DNA of 64,000 bases, taken from Anaerofilum sp. An201. GTDB lineage: Bacteria > Bacillota > Clostridia > Oscillospirales > Ruminococcaceae. Positions 49,009-56,548 of this stretch are shown here, one piece after another (position 1 is the first letter of the stretch; every line of letters starts with the position of its first letter). The DNA is taken from NCBI RefSeq assembly GCF_002160015.1, contig NZ_NFJT01000011.1:1-64000 (forward strand), read 5' to 3'. Both the position numbers and the translations under genes were made by a program. Under the pieces are notes generated by a model, which was not told the origin of the DNA, searched no databases, and saw only the letters and a list, made by a program, of their open reading frames with translations.

Positions 49009-49885
49009 CTTTCTTTCTCCTGAACAGGGATTTCTTCTTTTCCTGCTCCGGCTCGGCCGGGACCACGTCGCCTTCCAGCAGGCGGAACAGGTTCTGGCGG
49101 TCCAGCCGGCGGATGAGCACGCCGTTTTTGGCCACCGAGATGATGCCGGTCTCCTCGCTGACCACCACCACCACGGCGTCGGAATTTTCGCTCATGCCGA
49201 GCGCCGCGCGGTGGCGGGTGCCCATATCCTTGCCGATCTCAAGGTTGTTGGAAAGGGGCAGAAAACAGCCTGCCGCTTTGATCTTGCCGTCGCGCACCAC
49301 CACCGCGCCGTCGTGCAGCGGGGTGCCTTCATAGAAGATGGTGCCCAGCACCTCGGGGTTGATGTCGCCGTTCATCGCGGTGCCGGTCTTGATGATCTCG
49401 CCCAGGTTCGTTTTCCGCTCGATGACGATCAGCGCGCCGGTGCGGCTGTCGCTGAGACGCTCGGCCGCGTCGCAGATGGCCACCACGGCATTGCGCCATT
49501 TCTCCCGCAGATCGTAGGAAACCGCCTGGTTTTTGAACAGCTGCACAGCAAAAATATTGGTGCGCCCCATCTGCTCCAGCGCACGGCGAAGCTCCGGCTG
49601 GAACACCACAATCAGCAGGATCAGGCTGGCCTGCATCAGGTTGTTCAGCGCGTAGGCCACTGTGCGCAGGCCCACCGTGTTCGCCACCCAGTTGAACAGC
49701 AGCAGGATGATGATGCCCTTGGCCAGCTGTGCCGCCCGGGTCTGCCGGACCAGCAGGATCAGCTCGTAGACCACAAAGGCAACGATGAGAATGTCCAGCA
49801 GGTCGGTGATGATGGTGCTGGGCTGAAAAACATTTCGGAACAACTGCTGCCAGTAGTCCTGAATGCCCTGTATAAACTCCGTCAA
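48980..49885 (-). CDS. cdaA: diadenylate cyclase CdaA
   Basis: 301 residues. Three N-terminal helices (about 20-90) precede the DAC domain: GTAMNGDINPEVLGTIFYEG, TPLHDGAVVVRDGKI (DGA) and GTRHRAALGMSENSDAVVVV (RHR). It makes c-di-AMP. A basic C-terminal tail follows. I chose TTG at 49885 with AAGGAGG eight bases upstream. The usual third partner, glmM, is absent; cdaR is followed by an FAD protein. Confidence 0.94.
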   Translation of the reverse strand: MTEFIQGIQDYWQQLFRNVFQPSTIITDLLDILIVAFVVYELILLVRQTRAAQLAKGIIILLLFNWVANTVGLRTVAYALNNLMQASLILLIVVFQPELRRALEQMGRTNIFAVQLFKNQAVSYDLREKWRNAVVAICDAAERLSDSRTGALIVIERKTNLGEIIKTGTAMNGDINPEVLGTIFYEGTPLHDGAVVVRDGKIKAAGCFLPLSNNLEIGKDMGTRHRAALGMSENSDAVVVVVSEETGIISVAKNGVLIRRLDRQNLFRLLEGDVVPAEPEQEKKKSLFRRKKDENKSAKTV

Positions 49886-49952
49886 ATGTACAGCCTCCTT
49901 GCTTGTCCGGTTGGCCGCTGCGCGGCGCATGGCGGCATTGGTATCACAGAGA

Positions 49953-49980
49953 ATTATACCACAAACCGCTCCGAAAACAA
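49953..49980 (-). promoter_or_regulatory. promoter of cdaA
   Basis: TTGTTT, 16-bp spacer, TATAAT preceded by TGG (extended -10), about 70 bases upstream of the TTG start. Confidence 0.55.
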
Positions 49981-49994
49981 ACCATTTTTTCGAT

Positions 49995-51104
49995 TCAGCG
50001 AAGCAGTGCCACCGCGTGCGCCGCGATGCCCAGCTTCTCGCCCGTGAAGCCCAGCTTCTCCTCGGTGGTGGCCTTCACCGACACGCTCTCCACCGCAATG
50101 CCCAGCGCGGCGGCCAGGTTGCGGCGCATGGCCGGGATGTGCGGCGCCAGCTTGGGAGCCTGGCAGAGGATCGTTGCGTCGATGTTGCCGATGCGCAGAC
50201 CGCGTGTTTGCAGCAGGGCCGCCACATGGCGCGCCAGCTGCAGGCTGTCGGCGCCCTTGTAGGCGGGGTCGCTGTCGGGGAAGTGCTGGCCGATGTCGCC
50301 CAGCGCGGCCGCCCCCAGCAGCGCGTCCATCACGGCGTGGGTGAGCACGTCGGCGTCGGAATGGCCCAGCAGGCCCGTTTCGTGCGGGATCTCCACCCCG
50401 CCCAGAATCAGCTTGCGGCCTTCCACCAGCCGGTGCACGTCATATCCATGTCCGATACGCATAGGTTCCTCCTTCAGATCCTCCGGTGTGGTGATCTTGT
50501 AATTCCCGTATTCGCCCTCCACCAGGCGGACCGGCAGCCCGGCCCGCTCGAACAGCTGGCAGTCGTCGGTGACGGTATCGTCGCCGGTCTGTTCCAGAAT
50601 GCGGCGATAGGACGCTGTTTCAAACACCTGCGGCGTCTGCACGGCGTACAGGCTGCTGCGCGGCGGCGTCTCCACCACATAGCCTCCCTGCGCCCGTTTG
50701 ACGGTGTCCTTGACCGGCACGGCCGGAGCGGCGGCCCCCGTTTCAAAGGCGGCGCGCAGCGTGCGCTCGATGAGCTGCCCGGACACGAACGGGCGGGCGC
50801 CGTCGTGAATGGCCACGAACTCCCCGGCCGCCTGTTCCAGCCCTGCCCGCACCGAAGCGGCGCGGGTGGCTCCGCCCTGCACCACCACAGCCGGCTTGGT
50901 GCAGGCGCCGGCAAATCCGCGGACCTCTTCGATGTTCCCCGCCGAGGCCACCACCACCACCTGGTCGATCATGGGATGGGTGTCGAGCGCGTGGATGGTG
51001 CGGGCCAGCACCGGCTGCCCGTCCAATGGATAGAGCAGCTTGTCGAACCCCATTCGTGTGGAGCTGCCTGCCGCCACAATAATTGCCGTCACTGTATGTT
51101 GCAT
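49995..51104 (-). CDS. ispDF: bifunctional IspD-IspF (MEP pathway)
   Basis: 369 residues. Residues 1-222 are IspD (CTP:MEP cytidylyltransferase): [29 protein letters not shown] and AVQTPQVFE. From about 223, IspF begins: [20 protein letters not shown] (metal Asp-x-His), [20 protein letters not shown] and [16 protein letters not shown]. The fused enzyme catalyses two non-consecutive MEP steps; IspE should be elsewhere. ATG 51104 with GGAAAGG upstream. The IspF part starts with an internal Met, but there is no separate SD of note. Confidence 0.95.
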   Translation of the reverse strand: MQHTVTAIIVAAGSSTRMGFDKLLYPLDGQPVLARTIHALDTHPMIDQVVVVASAGNIEEVRGFAGACTKPAVVVQGGATRAASVRAGLEQAAGEFVAIHDGARPFVSGQLIERTLRAAFETGAAAPAVPVKDTVKRAQGGYVVETPPRSSLYAVQTPQVFETASYRRILEQTGDDTVTDDCQLFERAGLPVRLVEGEYGNYKITTPEDLKEEPMRIGHGYDVHRLVEGRKLILGGVEIPHETGLLGHSDADVLTHAVMDALLGAAALGDIGQHFPDSDPAYKGADSLQLARHVAALLQTRGLRIGNIDATILCQAPKLAPHIPAMRRNLAAALGIAVESVSVKATTEEKLGFTGEKLGIAAHAVALLR

Positions 51105-51141
51105 CCTGTCGCATCCTTTCCTGCAGTCGGTGTGAGATCCG

Positions 51142-51510
51142 TCAGCGGAGGGGGCGGCCCAGCTGCATCTCTGCTCTCCAGGCCGGCGCCGGGCCGTCGT
51201 CTCCCCAATATTCGTCGATCGAATGGATTTTCTCGTCTTTGATGCGAAGGAAGGACACGGCGTGAAAGCTGGCCGAACCATCCTGCGCATACACCCGGGT
51301 CACGGTGATGGTCAGATCGCCGCGCTGCTCGATGCGCTCCACTTCCCCGCCCCAGCGGCCGGGATAGGCGCAGTTGGCGCGGATGAATTCGTCCGCCGTG
51401 AACAGCTCGTTCGTGTTGTGCCAGCGGATCTGCGCGTCTGCGGCAAAGTATTCCTTCAGCTGCCGGGCGTCCTGCCGCACGACCGCCTGCCAGAATTTTT
51501 CAGCGTCCAT
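51142..51510 (-). CDS. NTF2/SnoaL-like small protein
   Basis: 122 residues. The fold is suggested by [40 protein letters not shown] and [20 protein letters not shown], the cone-shaped NTF2-like pattern of small isomerases or ligand carriers. No catalytic set can be assigned. SD GGGGAGG. It precedes ispDF by about 37 bases and probably shares its transcript. Confidence 0.78.
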   Translation of the reverse strand: MDAEKFWQAVVRQDARQLKEYFAADAQIRWHNTNELFTADEFIRANCAYPGRWGGEVERIEQRGDLTITVTRVYAQDGSASFHAVSFLRIKDEKIHSIDEYWGDDGPAPAWRAEMQLGRPLR

Positions 51511-51549
51511 CTGCCGTCCTCCCCTCACACACGATTCCGGTATTCTTTT

Positions 51550-51582
51550 ATTATACAAAATACGCGCACAAATTGCACTATC
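51550..51582 (-). promoter_or_regulatory. promoter of the NTF2-like/ispDF unit
   Basis: GTGCAA, 17-bp spacer, TATAAT. The -35 lies in the 12-mer GATAGTGCAATT also present at the hpf promoter. Confidence 0.55.
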
Positions 51583-51647
51583 TGTGTCGAGATATTTGGA
51601 AAGAATACAAATATGTAAACCGATTGTAACCCTTTTGCCGCCGTTTC

Positions 51648-51695
51648 AAAAAATCCCGCGCCGCGGCAGCCTCCGGAAAGGCTCCGCAGCGCGGG
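51648..51695 (-). terminator. terminator of the nitrite/sulfite reductase gene
   Basis: Long GC-rich stem-loop (CCCGCGC...GCGCGGG with inner GGAGCC/GGCT pairing) ending in ATTTTTTG on the minus strand, 14 bases after the stop. Confidence 0.82.
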
Positions 51696-51709
51696 AACAG
51701 GAACGGGAT

Positions 51710-53245
51710 TCAGCGGACGAATTTCTGCACCAGGGCGTTGAATACATCCGTATGCGCGGGATACCACTCGTCGAAGGTGGAGTTTGCGGCCTGCACCGTG
51801 CGGCCCAGCTCCACGATGAACTGCGGGATATCCTCCTGCAGCAGCACGCCGGCCAGACGTCCGAACTGCTCGCCGCCCGCGGCGTCGATGCCGCCCACCA
51901 TCAGGGTGAAGGCGGGATGCGGCACCTTGTCGATGGTTTTCACGCCGCCCACGAAGCCGAGCGTCCCCACCTGATGGGTGCCGCAGCTGGACGGGCAGCC
52001 CGAAATGTGGGCGCGGGGCAGAACGCCGTCGGCAAAATTTTCGCGGCGGGCGGCATCCAGCATCGCGGCCAGCAGCTGCTGGGAATCGCGCGCGCCCTGC
52101 TGGCAGATGGACGCGCCGATGCAGCACACGCTGGTTTCAAACAGGGTGTTCGCGCCGTCGTCGGTGACCTGCAGCACCGCGGGGACCTCCCTGGCGGTGA
52201 GGTTGATGAGATACAGGGTGCCGTCGGCGCCGATGCGGACCGACACATCCGGCAGATCGCGGATGACCCGCAGCAGTTCGGCCGGCTTTTCGGGCGCAAG
52301 GTCGCCGCCCAGCGGATGGTAGCTGACCGCGTACAGTCCCGGCTGCTTCTGCGGGATCACGCGCCCGGCCTCGATGGCGCCGTCGGCGGGCTTGTCCACC
52401 GGCTGCGGCGCGGGGAATACCGAGAGGTCGCGCTGTGCCTTCGACTCGGCCAGCGCCTCGGCAAACGCCTGGCGCAGACCCTCGGCGCCCAGCGTATCCT
52501 GCAGGTAGCGGGTGCGCGCACGGGCGCGGTTTTCGTAGTTACCGTGGGCAGTGAAAACACGGATCATCGCGTCGGCGCAGTGCAGCACGTCTTTGGGTTC
52601 GATGCGCTCCCGCACGCACACGCCCAGCTTGGGATTGGGGCCCAGGCCGCCCGCGCAGTAGACCGCAAATCCGCCGTCCTCCCGCGCCACAAAGCCCAGG
52701 TCGCGGAAGGTGGCATGGGTGGCGTTGGCCGGGCTGTTGGAGAAGGCGACCTTCAGCTTGCGGGGCATGCGGAGCTCGCGCACACGGCCCAGCAGGTACT
52801 CCGCCATCGCATCGGCCCAGGGGCGCACATCGAAATATTCGCCCTGCTCCACGCCGGACAGCGGGCTGACCATCACATTGCGCGGGAAATCTCCTCCTCC
52901 GCCGCGGGTGATGATGCCGTGGTCCATCGCCTCGGTCATGATGGCGACGGTGGCGTCGGCCGACAGATCGTGCAGCTGCACGGTCTGGCAGGTGGTGAGC
53001 TTCAGACGCCGCACCGACCAGCGGTCCACGCAGTCTGCCAGGAAGGCCAGCTTTTCCTTGTCCATCGCGCCGCCCGCCATGCGCAGACGCAGCATATTGC
53101 CGCCGTTGCGCTGGGCATAGCTGCCGAAGCCGCCGGAAAATCCTTTGTAGGTCTTTTTGTCGATCTCGCCCGCTTCGAACGCGCGCAGCTTTTCTTCAAA
53201 CAGGCGGATGTCCGCTTTCAATTCCTGATACAGTATCTGATCCAC
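51710..53245 (-). CDS. siroheme/4Fe-4S nitrite or sulfite reductase
   Basis: 511 residues. Two ferredoxin-like reductase repeats. The siroheme/4Fe-4S Cys set is CIGASIC (Cx5C) plus SGCPSSCGTHQ (Cx3C), near 365-420. Substrate-site basic residues are in the RLKLTTCQTVQLHDL region. The single-subunit layout fits assimilatory-type nitrite/sulfite reductases with an unknown electron donor; which anion is reduced cannot be read from sequence. GTG at 53245, SD AAGGAG. Monocistronic, with promoter and terminator. Confidence 0.9.
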   Translation of the reverse strand: MDQILYQELKADIRLFEEKLRAFEAGEIDKKTYKGFSGGFGSYAQRNGGNMLRLRMAGGAMDKEKLAFLADCVDRWSVRRLKLTTCQTVQLHDLSADATVAIMTEAMDHGIITRGGGGDFPRNVMVSPLSGVEQGEYFDVRPWADAMAEYLLGRVRELRMPRKLKVAFSNSPANATHATFRDLGFVAREDGGFAVYCAGGLGPNPKLGVCVRERIEPKDVLHCADAMIRVFTAHGNYENRARARTRYLQDTLGAEGLRQAFAEALAESKAQRDLSVFPAPQPVDKPADGAIEAGRVIPQKQPGLYAVSYHPLGGDLAPEKPAELLRVIRDLPDVSVRIGADGTLYLINLTAREVPAVLQVTDDGANTLFETSVCCIGASICQQGARDSQQLLAAMLDAARRENFADGVLPRAHISGCPSSCGTHQVGTLGFVGGVKTIDKVPHPAFTLMVGGIDAAGGEQFGRLAGVLLQEDIPQFIVELGRTVQAANSTFDEWYPAHTDVFNALVQKFVR

Positions 53246-53298
53246 GTAAAACTCTCCTTATTCTTCTCAAACAATTCCAAAATGAAGAATGAGTGTCC

Positions 53299-53327
53299 AG
53301 TATACAATATCTGGCGGTCATATGCAA
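53299..53327 (-). promoter_or_regulatory. promoter of the nitrite/sulfite reductase gene
   Basis: TTGCAT, 17-bp spacer, TATACT on the minus strand, about 55 bases upstream of the GTG. Confidence 0.6.
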
Positions 53328-53397
53328 CATGCCGGCCGCAAAATCCACAATTGTGCAAAAAATACTTCCAAAATCCGCCGCACACACGGCACGTCTG

Positions 53398-53427
53398 CGA
53401 ATAAACTGGAAAACAGATGGGATACTA
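53398..53427 (+). promoter_or_regulatory. sigma-G/F-like promoter of spoIVB
   Basis: CGAATA (53398-53403), 17-bp spacer, GATACTA (53421-53427). This differs by one base in each box from TGAATA-N17-CATACTA, the forespore sigma-G type consensus, and lies 30 bases before the spoIVB ATG. Confidence 0.6.
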
Positions 53428-53457
53428 ATTGTCAAATTGTGTAGGAGGGATGCCTGG

Positions 53458-54672
53458 ATGCAGTTCAAGAGACGTATCCTGCTTCGCATAGGCGCGGCTC
53501 TGACAGGCGCTGCCGTGGCGTTTGCCGCCGTGCTGTACAGTAAAGTGCCAGACACCTTGTATCTTTCCCCCGGACAGTCGCTGACCATCTCCGGCATGCC
53601 GTTTTTGCAGCCGATGTCCCGCACACAGACCACCGCCGTGGCGGGCGGCAGCTCTGCGCAGAGCCAAATGGTGGGGCTTTTTGGGCTGCTGCCCTTGAAA
53701 CGAATCCATATTCAAATCCGCGAAAAAGAGTATGTGACCGTGTGCGGAACGCCCTTTGGCATCAAAATGTTTGCAGACGGCGCGATGGTGGTGGGATTTT
53801 CGGATGTGTTCGGCACCGAAGGCTGGCGCAGCCCCGGCAAGGACGCCGGCCTGCGGATGGGCGACATCCTGGTGAGCGTGGGAGGCATCCAGACCACCGG
53901 CAACGACGATGTCCAAAAGGCGGTGCAGGCCGCGCAGGGAAACCCCGTGGAGGTGGTCTATACCCGGGAAGGACGCCGCTGCACCACCACCCTGACGCCG
54001 GTGAGGGCACAGGACGGCAGCTATAAGGCCGGCGTGTGGGTGCGGGATTCCTCCGCCGGCATCGGCACCCTTACGTTTATAAAGAAGAACGGCATCTACG
54101 GCGGACTGGGGCACCCCATCAGCGACGCCGACACCGGCCAGACCATCCAGCTGCTTTCCGGCGAGATCGTACCGGTGGAGATCACCGGCGTGAAGATCGG
54201 CCAGAGCGGAAGCCCCGGCGAATTGCAGGGAAGGTTCTCCGGCAACACAACCGGCAATATCCTCATCAACGGTGCGTCCGGCGTCTACGGGCGCATGACA
54301 GAGCAGCAGGAAGGGCTGTGGCTGCCGGTGGCCCACCGGCAGGAGGTGGAGCGCGGCGAGGCGGTGATCTACACCAGCATCGACGACACCGGCCCCCACG
54401 CCTACACCGTGCGCATCCGGCAGGCCAATCTCACCAGCGACCAGCCCAACCGCGATATGCTGATCGAAGTGACCGACCCGGCCCTTTTGGAAAAGACCGG
54501 CGGCATCGTGCAGGGAATGAGCGGCAGCCCGCTGATCCAGAACGGCCATCTGGTGGGCGCCGTGACCCACGTTCTGGTGAACGACCCCACCTGTGGATAC
54601 GCCATCTTCGCGGAAAACATGCTGGAAACCGCGGAAATCTTAGAAAAGGATACAGAAAATCAAGCGGCTTGA
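53458..54672 (+). CDS. spoIVB: SpoIVB peptidase (sporulation signalling protease)
   Basis: 404 residues. One N-terminal membrane/signal helix (GAALTGAAVAFAAVLYS). A PDZ domain covers about 110-185 (GKDAGLRMGDILVSVGG). The S55 serine protease domain carries GMSGSPLIQNGHLVGAVTHV (catalytic Ser in GMSGSP, about 353-358), with His in GLGHPISD. SpoIVB is secreted by the forespore and triggers pro-sigma-K processing. ATG 53458 follows GGAGGG. spo0A comes next, as in Bacillus. Confidence 0.95.
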   Translation: MQFKRRILLRIGAALTGAAVAFAAVLYSKVPDTLYLSPGQSLTISGMPFLQPMSRTQTTAVAGGSSAQSQMVGLFGLLPLKRIHIQIREKEYVTVCGTPFGIKMFADGAMVVGFSDVFGTEGWRSPGKDAGLRMGDILVSVGGIQTTGNDDVQKAVQAAQGNPVEVVYTREGRRCTTTLTPVRAQDGSYKAGVWVRDSSAGIGTLTFIKKNGIYGGLGHPISDADTGQTIQLLSGEIVPVEITGVKIGQSGSPGELQGRFSGNTTGNILINGASGVYGRMTEQQEGLWLPVAHRQEVERGEAVIYTSIDDTGPHAYTVRIRQANLTSDQPNRDMLIEVTDPALLEKTGGIVQGMSGSPLIQNGHLVGAVTHVLVNDPTCGYAIFAENMLETAEILEKDTENQAA

Positions 54673-54688
54673 CGATAAGTATGCGGCG

Positions 54689-54752
54689 ATATTTCCAAAA
54701 GATGGGAAATTTTTCCAACCTTGTTGCAATATCTGGAAATATATGGTAAAAT
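54689..54752 (+). promoter_or_regulatory. spo0A promoter with flanking inverted repeat
   Basis: TTGCAA (54724-54729), 17-bp spacer, TAAAAT (54747-54752) preceded by TGG. ATATTTCCA (54689-54697) and TGGAAATAT (54734-54742) form an inverted repeat bracketing the -35. I see no clear sigma-H element or Spo0A box. Confidence 0.6.
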
Positions 54753-54793
54753 TGGCATTGTTAAGGGAAAACGCAACAGGAGGAAAAAGAATC

Positions 54794-55540
54794 ATGGAAA
54801 TCGAATTTGTTATGACCGACTTGCAGTCCGATCTGACCGCCCAGTGCGTGCAGGCCCTTAGCCGCCGCGGGGTGCACACCACGGTATGCCAGAAGGACGG
54901 CGAGGCCGTACTGGCACAGCTGCAGCAGATGCATCCCACAGCCGTGTTGCTGGATGCCTTTCTGCCGGGGCTGGACGCTCTGGCGGTGAAGGAGCGCTAT
55001 GAAGCCGCCGGCGGCTCCCGCACCACCTTCCTGGCGATGGGCGGATTCCAGAACGAGGCGCTGGCCCAGCAGCTGATGGAAGCCGGTTTCGTCTTTTACT
55101 TCGTCAAGCCCTTCGACCCCGAGGTGCTGGCCGAACGGGTGGCGCGCCTCTCCTCGGCCGTTCCCTGCAACGACGCCGCCAACGACGAGATCAACGCCAC
55201 CGAGATCCTGCATCAGATCGGCGTGCCGGCGCACATCAAGGGATACCAGTTCCTGCGGGATGCCATTCTGCTGACGATGAGCGACCCGGAATATATCAAC
55301 GCCGTGACCAAGCGGCTGTATCCGCAGATCGCAAAGACCAATTCCACCACGCCTTCCCGCGTGGAGCGCGCGATCCGGCACGCCATCGAAGTGGCGTGGG
55401 ACCGCGGCGATGTGGACACGCTGAACAGCTATTTTGGGTACACCATCCACAACCTGCGCGGCAAGCCCACCAATTCCGAATTCATTGCCATGATTGCAGA
55501 CAAGATGCGTTTGGAGAAAAAGAGCCATCGCACCGCCTGA
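54794..55540 (+). CDS. spo0A: sporulation transcription factor Spo0A with a degenerate receiver
   Basis: 248 residues. The DNA-binding half (about 135-248) is near-canonical: IGVPAHIKGYQFLRDAILL, TTPSRVERAIRHAIEVAWDR and KPTNSEFIAMIADKMRLE. The receiver (1-115) is diverged: the phospho-acceptor Asp54 (VLLDAFLPGLD) and Lys105 (YFVKPFD) remain. Of the acidic metal pair only Asp9 is left (Leu10 follows), and the conserved Ser/Thr before the Lys is Ala81 (FLAMGG). ATG 54794 behind AGGAGG. It is the master sporulation regulator; how it is phosphorylated is open. Confidence 0.95.
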   Translation: MEIEFVMTDLQSDLTAQCVQALSRRGVHTTVCQKDGEAVLAQLQQMHPTAVLLDAFLPGLDALAVKERYEAAGGSRTTFLAMGGFQNEALAQQLMEAGFVFYFVKPFDPEVLAERVARLSSAVPCNDAANDEINATEILHQIGVPAHIKGYQFLRDAILLTMSDPEYINAVTKRLYPQIAKTNSTTPSRVERAIRHAIEVAWDRGDVDTLNSYFGYTIHNLRGKPTNSEFIAMIADKMRLEKKSHRTA

Positions 55541-55588
55541 ACCCCACACATCCACCCCACACACGCCCCTTCTCTTCCCCACCAGCCC

Positions 55589-55623
55589 GGCAGCCGTCTG
55601 TGCACACAGTGCAGGCGGCTGCC
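55589..55623 (+). terminator. stem-loop after spo0A
   Basis: A 12-bp stem GGCAGCCGTCTG/CAGGCGGCTGCC (one G-U pair), followed by GCTGTTGTTT, about 50 bases after the stop. The T-tail is weak. Confidence 0.5.
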
Positions 55624-55654
55624 GCTGTTGTTTCTGCAAAGGCCGTTCTGCCAT

Positions 55655-55685
55655 AAAAAAGCCCCCGATCTGTACGATCGGGGGC
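55655..55685 (-). terminator. terminator of the SPFH-zinc-ribbon-TPM unit
   Basis: Perfect 10-bp stem GCCCCCGATC/GATCGGGGGC (55661-55670, 55676-55685) followed by T6 on the minus strand. Confidence 0.85.
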
Positions 55686-55778
55686 AAAGGGTGCTGAATC
55701 CGGCCGGAAGCCTTCTCCTGCCGGGGGCAAAAGCCGGCCAGCGACGAAGGATGCCGCGCGGGCCAAGGCGGCGGAGGT

Positions 55779-56543
55779 TCAGAACTTGCCGCTGGTGCCG
55801 GAGAATCCGCCGCTGCCAGAGGAGGAACCGTGCCCGCCGGACTGGCTGCGCGGCTGTTCGATCCGGCGGCGGGATTCGGTGGTGTGTGTGTAGATATCGT
55901 CGCGCACCCGCCATTTTTCACTTCCCTGCAGCAAATACATTCTGGCCTGTGCACCGATTTTCACCGATTTCATCTTCGACTTCAGAGTCATGACCACGAT
56001 GAGAGCAACGGCAGCCGGGCAGACCAGCACCACAACAATGCCGAGCATCCCCTGTTTGAAGTGATCGCCGGAAAGAGCCTTGCCGCTGTTTTCCAGATAG
56101 GCCTGGAATCCGTTGTTCCAGTCGTTCCTTCCGAAATAGGACAGAAAACTGTCGGCGATGTCCTCCCGGGCGGTCTGGTCAAAGATCCGGTTGGCCAAAT
56201 TCCCGTGACAGATCAAAGCGTAGTCGGGCTCCGACATACTGAGCAGCAGCAGTATGCCATCGTGCTGCGCACCCACGCCCATATTTTTCTCCTGATAAAT
56301 CTTCTCGGCAGCATCCTGCACATCGCTGCCGGAATCGCGGTAGTTGTCAACCGTGGCGATATACAGCCCGCAGTCGTACTTTTTGGTATACTTGGCGGCC
56401 AGATCGTTCAACTGCTGCTCCTGCTGTTCGTCCAGCAGCTGCGCCTCGTCGAACACATAGCTCCCGGATGCGTCTGCCGCTGCCGGAACCGCCAGCAGCA
56501 CCAGAAACAGCGCCGCCAGCAGTGCAAAAAACTTTCGTTTCAT
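55779..56543 (-). CDS. TPM-domain membrane protein (YdjH/YgcG-like)
   Basis: 254 residues. Signal peptide 1-24 (FFALLAALFLVLLAVPAAA). A TPM domain covers about 28-150 (YVFDEAQLLDEQQEQQLND, YDCGLYIATVDNYRD, GVGAQHDGILLLLSM). A membrane helix lies at about 166-187. The cytosolic tail ends in a Ser/Gly-rich stretch. TPM domains face outwards in this class. It resembles Bacillus YdjH by domain layout and by company: it follows a zinc-ribbon and an SPFH gene in one unit, starting five bases after the former. Membrane-stress function is inferred. Confidence 0.85.
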   Translation of the reverse strand: MKRKFFALLAALFLVLLAVPAAADASGSYVFDEAQLLDEQQEQQLNDLAAKYTKKYDCGLYIATVDNYRDSGSDVQDAAEKIYQEKNMGVGAQHDGILLLLSMSEPDYALICHGNLANRIFDQTAREDIADSFLSYFGRNDWNNGFQAYLENSGKALSGDHFKQGMLGIVVVLVCPAAVALIVVMTLKSKMKSVKIGAQARMYLLQGSEKWRVRDDIYTHTTESRRRIEQPRSQSGGHGSSSGSGGFSGTSGKF

Positions 56544-56548
56544 TTGCC

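Noticed and set aside
53299-53427. A small gene in the gap between the reductase and spoIVB
   Set aside because: The frame that extends spoIVB upstream lacks an SD, and the gap is filled by two divergent promoters.
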